Source: Heterocephalus glaber (lineage: Eukaryota; Chordata; Mammalia; Rodentia; Bathyergidae). Taken from it: a stretch of DNA of 64,000 nt. Position 1 is the first letter of the stretch. Each line of letters starts with the position of its first letter. Of the stretch, positions 57,406 to 64,000 are shown piece after piece. Below the pieces are notes generated by a model, which was not told the DNA's origin, searched no databases, and worked only from the letters and a program-made list of their open reading frames with translations. The position numbers and the translations under genes were made by a program. The DNA lies in the NCBI RefSeq assembly GCF_000247695.1, contig NW_004624805.1, positions 4,222,670 through 4,286,669 on the forward strand, written 5' to 3'.

Positions 57406-57787
57406 TGTGTTCTGGTCTGTTACAGATCGGATCTCCAGTGCCCTCCAGAGGCCCATCTGTTGACAGCCTGGTCTCCAGCCTGCAGTATTTCACAGGGAGG
57501 TGGAGAAACAGGAGGTAGGGAAGAAAGGTCACTGGGTCTGCACCCTTTAAAGGATACTGGGACCCTGGCCCTTCCTCTCATTTTTGGCTTCCTGGCTGCC
57601 ATGAAGTGAGGAGGTCTGCTCCTCCATGTGCTCCCCACCATGATGTTTTCTGTCTCAACCCAGCCCCAAAGCAACAGGACCAAGCAGCCATCGACTGAGA
57701 CCTCTGAAACCATGAGCCAAAATAAACATTTCCTCCTTGTAAGTTTATTTACCCAGGCATTTTGTTAAAGTGATGGAAAACTAACAT
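57406..57787 (+). mobile_element. MaLR solo LTR
   Basis: 'tgtgttctggtctgttacag', 'gacagcctggtctccagcct', 'ccaccatgatgttttctgtc', 'tgagacctctgaaaccatga', 'ccaaaataaacatttcctcc', ending 'gaaaactaacata'. Confidence 0.85.
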
Positions 57788-58108
57788 ATGGCCCAAAAAT
57801 ATTAAGTAGAAATTTCTGGACATTAACAATTTGTAAGTTTTAAATTGAGTACTGTTCTAAGCAGCATTTTAAAATCTTGTGACGTCACTCAGTACCACAC
57901 GATCATTTCTTTGTGCAGTGTATCCACATTATATACTTCCCTCCAGTAAGTCCCTCGTAACAATCTGAGTTCTTTCTCCTGTGCTTGTAGCTCTTATTTA
58001 ACAATAGTCCCAAAGTCAAGTGTAGTGATGCACAGGACGTGTTAGGAAACTAAAACAAATTAACTCTGGAACTACGTGGCAATGTTGTGGGACATATTTT
58101 TAAAAATA

Positions 58109-58488
58109 CAATGGTTCCTTAGTATACTCAGGGGATTAGTTGGAAGATGCACTCCCTGCCCCCACCACTTGGTAGATACTAAAATCCACAGATGTTAAAG
58201 TCCCTTAGGTAAAAGGGTATCGTATTTGCTTATAACCTATGCACACATAACCTACATACATCCTCCCATATACTCTAAATCATCTTTAGATTACTTATAA
58301 TGCCTAAGACAATGTAAATGCTATCTAAATAGCTGTTATATTGAATTGTTTAGGGGATGACAAGAAAGTCTGTACATGTGCAATCAGATGCAATTTTCCA
58401 GTTTTTTCAATTATGGGTTGAAAATATTCACAAATGCAGAACCCATGTGTTATCCATGGTTTAAACATCCACCAGAGGACTCACACTG
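58109..58488 (-). mobile_element. Tigger/MER2-type DNA transposon
   Basis: Flanked by TA on both sides (58107-58108 and 58489-58490), the target of the Tc1/mariner-Tigger group. Interior carries 'gtgcaatcagatgcaatttt', 'caattatgggttgaaaatat', 'taaagtcccttaggtaaaag', 'atgcacacataacctaca', typical of a common short Tigger-derived element. Orientation inferred. Confidence 0.7.
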
Positions 58489-58490
58489 TA

Positions 58491-60290
58491 TCCCTGTGAA
58501 AAAAGGGGGCACTACTACACTTAAGCTGATCATAAACTTTAAATTAATGTAACTAATCAAAATATTGTGTCTTTCACCCTGGGGTCTGTGTTAGTGACTG
58601 AATGTATGACTCTATGTGAATGTGAGGGGTCTTACTGGTCTTTTCCTGCCTTATCAAGTTGTACTTGAGCATCTAAGATTCCTATTTTCTTGCCTAAATA
58701 TTAACTCTCAAATGCCCAGGAGAAAAAGGAGCCCTTACATGTGGGCAGAATCCATCCGGTCACTACACCAAGACTTTACAATGGCTCTGATTCTGCCTCT
58801 GCAAAGACCCTGCTGATAACAGCAATCTGTCACTCTATTTCCATGGATTCATTAGCAAGGTTCATGACGATATTACAATTTTCAACGTTACTTGCTGTAT
58901 GAGCCACAACTATATGATCTGAAAGATGTTTACCAGCATCAGTAATTAACTACCAAAGGTAGTTTTTCTGAAAGCATTTAAAAATAAAAGGGAAAGGGGG
59001 GAGGGCTGATGAGAAAAATAAGAAACCAAACTTTTCTAAATATGCATTGTAGTGGTTTGTTAAACAGTTACCTTGTTCTACAAGTGCTCTCTTTTTCAGA
59101 GTACTCTGAAAGTGCTTTTTTTCTTTCCTTTTTTCCCCCTGTGGGAGAAGTGAAGCAATGAAGAAAATGAAAGAGTTCATTTAAGTGCCACATTTGCACA
59201 AGGCTAATTTGTAAAAGCTCGATCCAGCTGACTCTACTTACAGCCAGGACTGGTCAACAAAACTCCAGTTGAGAAGACTAATTGAGATTCTTCAGGAGCG
59301 CTCCCTTGTCTTACCAGTTGCACAACATCTCATTAGGCATTCTGCGTCCCTCCTCTCCAGAATACTAAACCCGACTCTGCTTGGCCTGAGTTTGCAGCTT
59401 GTGAAGTTCCAACAGATTCAAATACACTGTTATTGTGAGGCTATTGGTTTTGTTTTGTACTCCAGTTGCTTGTTTCTTCTTTTATCTCAAATTAAAGTTG
59501 CACTGAAGAAGACATTAGTTGTACTGGAGTACAGCTTTAAAAAACAAAAACAAAAGCCATGGCCCACCTTCAACCCTAACACACAGCCTGGTCCCCAGCA
59601 AACAGCTTCTCTGGTCACGGCTCAAGAGGTGCTTCCTACAAGCACGGATCATGAGAGCGACGGACGGAGTCCACACGGGACGCAAACTCCGCAAAGCCTG
59701 GTGTCTTACCTTCTTCAATTCTCTATATGGATGCAAGACTAGAACGCTCATCTTTTATCAGACCAATGAATGCCTGACATCGTTGGACTACTGTTATTCT
59801 CTTTAGCCAAATGATATGCTGTGGATTCTTCTGTGAATTCTTTAAAAATGCCTAAAGGTGTCTGAGGAATTACTGTCATGGGGAGCTACATGTTTACTTT
59901 CAATATTTAATTAGAAGCTTTTCTCATGAACTGCTAAAATCTCTTGACACAATTATGGAGAAATCTTTTTTCCTTGCTACTATCTTAATACCCAGTGTGA
60001 TGAGTTTCCCAAGAAGCATGGGCTGAAATGAAAACAGTAGAAAGGGCTCCAGGCATCGGCCATTATTATTACTGATGAGTTTTCACTTGTATGGTTAGCA
60101 ACTGGCATACTCATAACCATATTTACATACACGTATGTGTGGGTGAAAATATATTACAAACACACCTATAACCAATCTATCCCTACCCCAAAGTTGGCTG
60201 AATTATTCCATTTGTGTTTTTCATACACATACAAAAAAATGTTTATGGATTTGCCTCTATCAAAAACAGCATCACTTTTGCAGATATTTC
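58491..60290. other. Intergenic to possible distal ARHGAP12 3' flank
   Basis: AT-rich. A 157-codon plus-strand frame at 59269-59742 matches nothing I know and overlaps an opposing frame. No exon recognised. Confidence 0.4.
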
Positions 60291-60345
60291 ATAATTTATT
60301 TTGTAGAATAAAAGCAAAATTTACTGCTATAAAATTTAAATAAGT

Positions 60346-60424
60346 GGGCTGGGGATTTAGCTCAGGGGTTCCGCCACCTGCCTTGCAAGCTCAAGGTCCC
60401 GAGTTCGATCTCCAATACAAAAAA
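60346..60424 (+). mobile_element. ID-type SINE near the ARHGAP12 3' end
   Basis: 'gggctggggatttagctcag', 'cccgagttcgatctccaata'. Duplication aaaatttaaataag / aaaatttaaatgag (60331-60344 and 60425-60438, one mismatch). Opposite in orientation to ARHGAP12. Confidence 0.95.
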
Positions 60425-60544
60425 AAAATTTAAATGAGTATCTTCTAATTGGAGTTATAATAGTGCATTTGGATATACTTTTTCAATTTCCAACTTTTTT
60501 ATGATGTTGTGAAGGAATATCTATGAGTAAATAAAGTCCACTGT

Positions 60545-62733
60545 AAATTATTTTATCTTTTAATGTATTTTCTACTAAAAAAAATCAGGCTGTCAAGATA
60601 GGAAAATATTACTGGTTTGTTATTACAAAAACAAGTGAGAATTTTTAATTCACAAAGAATGAAAACACAAAACACTGATCTCATTGTACACATAATATTA
60701 CAATAAAATGATTAGCTGTGGACTAATCAAACATTTAAGACTTCACATAACACACATATGCACTTTGAAACAAGAAACACGGGACAATTTTTTTATCCTT
60801 GATATGTTCATGACCACTAAGAAAACATCACAGATCACAGATCTGAGCCTGTTTTCCTGGTATAAAATTTGAGATGTAAACCAGCCCTACAGCATACTGT
60901 GTTAATAATGACCTCTTTAGGCATATACATTCTGATTTGGGACACTCTCTCTCCACCCAAAACAATCTGCTTTGGCTGTCAAGTAGTTTGGTTGGTTATC
61001 CGTTTAACCAGATCACAACAAATACAGTATTTTTCACCACACGACTACGGGGAGAAGTTTTAGACAGGTTATTTCCCCCACCCCTAGCCCAGAAAAAAAG
61101 TCCCCAAGGAAGACAATCTGTAAATTTTAAGTGTAATCTAAGGAAAGCGAATATTGGTCAAATCATGCACTTCCAAATATGGATGAAGAAATAAAACATG
61201 TGTTGGGTACAGAGAGGTGTCAGCATGGAAAGGAACAAGAAAGCTGTAAAATGAGGAAAGCATTATATGCCACAGGAAATACTGGATTCAGTGGATTTTT
61301 TAGATGAGGTATACGAATATGACAGTAAATGAAAAACAACAAAAAAATTTAAAACCAAAATGCACATTTCCAATGGAAAAATCTCTAAACCTCTTATAGT
61401 TTTCTTTATTAGATTAGACATTTCATATACAGCAGTTAATCTAGAAAAATACAATTAAAAAAATTTTCAACAGACCATGCTCCCTGTAACAAAACCTTCC
61501 AAACTCTGTATTATACAAATCAATCTACATTAGTAATGTAAAAAGAAACTCTTAAATTTAGCAATGTCATTTCCCATCTGGCACCCATCTAATTTACACA
61601 TGGTTTCTACTATTCAGACTGGAGAATTAGGATCCTCTAATAAATTTTTTCTAATGTATTCTGTACGTATTAAATTATCTAAAAGGTTCCTCTTGTAGTG
61701 CATTTACCATTTAGCAAGTTTATTCAGTATTTTTCCAGTACCATTTGCATTGCAGTAATCTGTCTGTAGATGTAATTAAAATCTAAAAGTGTACACTGTT
61801 AACTTTCCTAAGGAATGGCCCACGTCTGGAGGAGACCTCATATTCATGGAAAAGATTACCAATATCATGGTTAGAAATGTAGGGTAAGAATGTACTCTGA
61901 GACTATACAACACAATTATATACACAAGCCAAAGAACATGAAGTCCTTAGCCCATATTTACATCAAATGTCTGTTTCCACAGGGTCATACCAAGAACTCG
62001 ATATGGCACTAGATATAATTAGGACTGTTAGCTACAATTCTGTATAGCAAGACAGCTCAACAGTACCCTGAACTGAGCTAGCTAACTAGAACCCCAGTAA
62101 ATCACAGTGTTTTAAGTAGGGTTAGTGTGCTGCACAAACAAGCAGCTACGATATCCAGTGAGGATGCTGTGCACTACAGTGAGCAGCAGCAAGCCTCGCC
62201 AAGGGTCATGGTTAGGTTGCTATGGATCTAGCACTTACGCTGCCACTGCATGCAAAGCCCTGAAAAAGAGACACACAGGTTTCAAAGAGGATATACTTCA
62301 TTTTGTTTTAAATGCCCAAGAGTGTTTTCAAAATAAATGATAGTAAGTATTGTTCCACCAAATGAAGAACTTACAGATCACGAGAAGAAATTCATTATCC
62401 AGTTTGAGGGGGGAAAATGTACTTTTTCTTACCAAATTATCCAGTGTATATGACTGGTTAGAATTCTAAGTTTTGATTTTTACTGAAATTCAGAGTATGA
62501 AATACAAACATTCATGATAAAATGAATCTAAAATTACACAGTTTCATCACCTCGCAAGAAAGCAGCAAACATGAGGACCTAACAGGCATCTTCACGCTCC
62601 CTTCCCTTCTGACCCCTCAAAAAGTGCAAATCAAAAGAGCCACTGTTTGGTCCAAAAATAAAACACATTGTGTATAAAGATCTGAAATCTGATGGAATCC
62701 AGCTTCTATCCCACAGGTTATCTTCCATAAAAA
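60545..62733 (-). other. ARHGAP12: ARHGAP12 3'UTR (left limit inferred)
   Basis: Non-coding continuation of the terminal exon after the TGA at 62734-62736. AT-rich and free of lineage-specific repeats down to about 60430, which fits a transcribed and partly constrained 3'UTR. Polyadenylation signals on the minus strand that I can see: AATAAA at 61719-61724, 61405-61410 and 60295-60300, and ATTAAA at 60559-60564. I cannot tell which are used. If the 60295 signal is used, the SINE at 60346 is part of the mRNA. Confidence 0.5.
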
Positions 62734-62908
62734 TCAACGTCCGAAGATGGAACTTAATTCCAGAAGAATTAATTCTACAATCTGATTTTGGTAAACAGTA
62801 TGAACTGCTATATTACCAGTCTCTTTTTCTGGCTTTAATAGAGTGGGACCAAAAACAATTGCTATACTCTGATAGGTCATTCGGTTTTTTTCTCCATTTT
62901 CTATAACT
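62734..62908 (-). CDS. ARHGAP12: ARHGAP12 terminal coding exon (RhoGAP domain C-terminal end)
   Basis: ARHGAP12 is a cytosolic GTPase-activating protein with SH3, WW, PH and RhoGAP domains that switches off Rac1-type GTPases. This exon encodes the last 57 residues plus the TGA stop. Read on the minus strand, it contains the RhoGAP signature NRMTYQSIAIVFGPTLLKP and ends LELSSIFGR. The position that is Asn in many RhoGAPs is Ser here (YQSIA); to my knowledge the ARHGAP9/12/15/27 group shares this, so it is not a defect. The acceptor is a pyrimidine tract ending ttag just before 62908. The first base A completes an Arg codon begun by AG at the end of the upstream exon. The frame is intact. Paralogues such as ARHGAP27 or ARHGAP15 are less likely, because the sequence agrees closely with what I know of ARHGAP12. 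Confidence 0.93.
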
Positions 62909-63291
62909 CTAAGGGAAAGAAAAAAAATTGTTAAAAGAGAAAAGTTAAAAAGAGAGAAAAATTTTCAAATTGTATTTTAAGCCTAATAGGGTGCATTTAG
63001 AAAAGAGAGCTAATGCTAACTTTCCTAAGGTGACACATAAACTATTTTAAAAAGCAAAATTCAATCTGAATGCCACGTGAAGCTTGCTTTTGAATAAACA
63101 CAGCTGAAAGGTATAATTACACATACTGCAACACACTTTTTCAATGTGTGATCTTTTAGTTTAATTTTTAAAATAGAACATAGACTAAACCGTGTGTTAC
63201 AATTCAGGTAACAATGATTCATACCTGGAGTGGTGGTGGGGTGTGCCACGAATGGATGATGACATTCCATTAGGGTACAAAGAGTAAAACT

Positions 63292-63375
63292 TTTTTTTTT
63301 TGGTAGTGGGGATGGAACTCAGGACCTCGCACTTGCAAGGCAGGCACCAGAACCACTGAACTAAATCCCCAGCCC
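63292..63375 (-). mobile_element. ID-type SINE in the last ARHGAP12 intron
   Basis: T run, 'ggtagtggggatggaactca', 'ccactgaactaaatccccag', 'cccc'. Duplication of caaagagtaaaactttt type on both sides (63278-63294 and 63376-63391). Same orientation as ARHGAP12. Confidence 0.95.
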
Positions 63376-63529
63376 CAAGAGTAAAACTTTTAAATGTGTA
63401 TGTTTTTAAAAAGTCTGAGGTCGTTTACTTTAGTATTCTAATGTTCTTTTAAAGCTGAACATATTAAAGTGGCTACACAATAATGTAACGCTGTGATGGC
63501 TTTATCTTAGGGTAATTTAATATACCGCA

Positions 63530-63745
63530 CTTGTTTGAACACTTACTATGTGCTAAGTGTTACACATATGTTTCACATGTATCTACTCTAATGTAGTCTT
63601 CACACCGAACAATTTCACCTATGCAGAACTGGCAGTAAAAGGAGCTAAGCGTCTTTTTCCAAACTACAGAGGGAGCAAGTGCCAGAGCTGGCATCAAAGG
63701 CTAGGTCTGAGTGGCCCTTACACTAGCGCCTTCCACTTGCACTAC
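63530..63745 (+). repeat. MIR SINE in the last ARHGAP12 intron
   Basis: 'tgaacacttactatgtgcta', 'cagaactggcagtaaaagga', 'gggagcaagtgccagagctg', 'gcatcaaaggctaggtctga'. A complete MIR core, ending about 30 bases from the splice donor. Confidence 0.82.
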
Positions 63746-63775
63746 ACCATACCCCTAGCTGTGCAGCTCTCTTAC

Positions 63776-63878
63776 CTTTTGAGATGTCTAAAAAGAACCT
63801 GCATTGTATCTTGATTTGGTTTTGGCAGCTGTCTGATTATATCCTTAACAGCAGCAACGCGCTGTCTTGGTTCTTGTT
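63776..63878 (-). CDS. ARHGAP12: ARHGAP12 penultimate coding exon (RhoGAP domain)
   Basis: A 103-nt exon. Acceptor ctccccccag-type after a T/C tract (63879-63880 is the AG), donor AAAAG|gtaag. The frame gives two bases finishing an upstream codon, 33 codons, then AG of a split Arg codon, and joins in frame to the terminal exon. Recognisable residues: PRQRVAAVKDIIRQLPKPNQ and DTMQVLFRHLK, the helix and 'LPxxN..TM..LF.HL' motif typical of RhoGAP domains. The catalytic arginine finger lies further upstream in the gene, outside this window. Other frames of the exon contain stops. Confidence 0.93.
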
Positions 63879-63972
63879 CTGGGGGGAAAAAAAAACACCT
63901 AGATATTTTGCAGCAAATTCTTATGAAACTGAAAGCAATGACATAGTTTCAAAGGGGGTATTTGGTAATACA

Positions 63973-63991
63973 CAGTGACATCTGGTGGTCA
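63973..63991 (-). promoter_or_regulatory. Weak CTCF-like site
   Basis: Minus-strand tgaccaccagatgtcactg fits the CTCF consensus except one core position. It lies at the window edge in ARHGAP12 intronic sequence. Confidence 0.2.
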
Positions 63992-64000
63992 TATTTAAAA

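Larger units (their letters stand above)
62909..63775 (-). other. ARHGAP12: Last intron of ARHGAP12 (867 bp)
   Basis: GT donor at 63775-63774 (AAAAG|gtaagag) and AG acceptor at 62910-62909. Phase 2 intron (two bases of the Arg codon lie upstream). It holds an antisense ID SINE relative to the plus strand (63292-63375) and a MIR (63530-63745). Confidence 0.9.

Noticed and set aside
59269..59742. 157-codon plus-strand frame near the ARHGAP12 3' end
   Set aside because: No recognisable domain, and an opposing frame overlaps the same DNA.
62670..62906. 78-codon plus-strand frame over the ARHGAP12 last exon
   Set aside because: It is the shadow of the minus-strand RhoGAP exon, whose product is recognisable and splice-bounded.
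1316..63375. tRNA-like sequences (A- and B-box motifs) as real tRNA genes
   Set aside because: All carry the ID SINE body with A tails and target duplications and lack a foldable anticodon arm with matched acceptor stem.

Overview
The window is mammalian nuclear DNA, most likely from a non-muroid rodent. Evidence: one recognisable split vertebrate gene with GT-AG introns, many alanine-tRNA-derived ID-type SINEs with A-rich tails and target-site duplications, B1 (7SL-derived) SINEs, some fused to an ID-like right part, lineage-specific L1 3' ends with a purine-rich 3'UTR, MaLR/ERVL LTRs, and old MIR, hAT and Tigger remnants. The B1-ID dimers point to a squirrel-, dormouse- or beaver-related lineage, but the species cannot be fixed by reading alone. 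Nothing bacterial or viral is present apart from decayed endogenous retroelements.

Layout. Roughly the first 62 kb is intergenic and repeat-rich, with no convincing protein-coding exon. 0-1.2 kb: L1 ORF2 (endonuclease part). 3.0-5.1 kb: a decayed MaLR provirus with both LTRs. 9.3-10.7 kb: a 5'-inverted L1 bracketed by an exact 15-bp duplication, inserted close to an ERVL-like LTR whose tRNA-Leu primer-binding site is still legible. 13.1-13.4 kb: a hAT element. 17-19.4 kb: SINEs and an antisense L1 end. 20.2-21.4 kb: a GC-rich block. 23-28 kb: MaLR LTRs in opposing orientations. 28.5-29.1 kb: a strong CpG island with CCAAT boxes, GC boxes and an X-box-like site but no identifiable gene. 30.4-31.2 kb: a 5'-truncated L1 carrying a nested SINE. 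32.8-34.4 kb: a homopurine tract and a CTCCTG hexamer array. 36.2-37.8 kb: an ancient MIR split by one MaLR LTR and followed by two more. 39.2-40.4 kb: three LTRs, two antisense and one sense. 43.3 kb: a U6 snRNA 5' fragment fused to an L1-like sequence. 46-58 kb: more LTRs, SINEs, an inverted ID pair, an older 5'-inverted L1 lying inside a DNA transposon, and a Tigger-type element.

The right end is the 3' end of a gene on the minus strand. Exons at 63776-63878 and 62734-62908 join in frame and encode the C-terminal part of a RhoGAP domain that I recognise as ARHGAP12. An AT-rich 3'UTR follows to the left. In human, ARHGAP12 is flanked on this side by a long intergenic interval towards ZEB1, which fits the gene-poor remainder if synteny is kept.

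I found no previously undescribed multi-gene system. The best leads are the orphan CpG island, the U6/L1 chimera, the two inverted L1 insertions, the hexamer array and the SINE insertions in and around the ARHGAP12 3' end.
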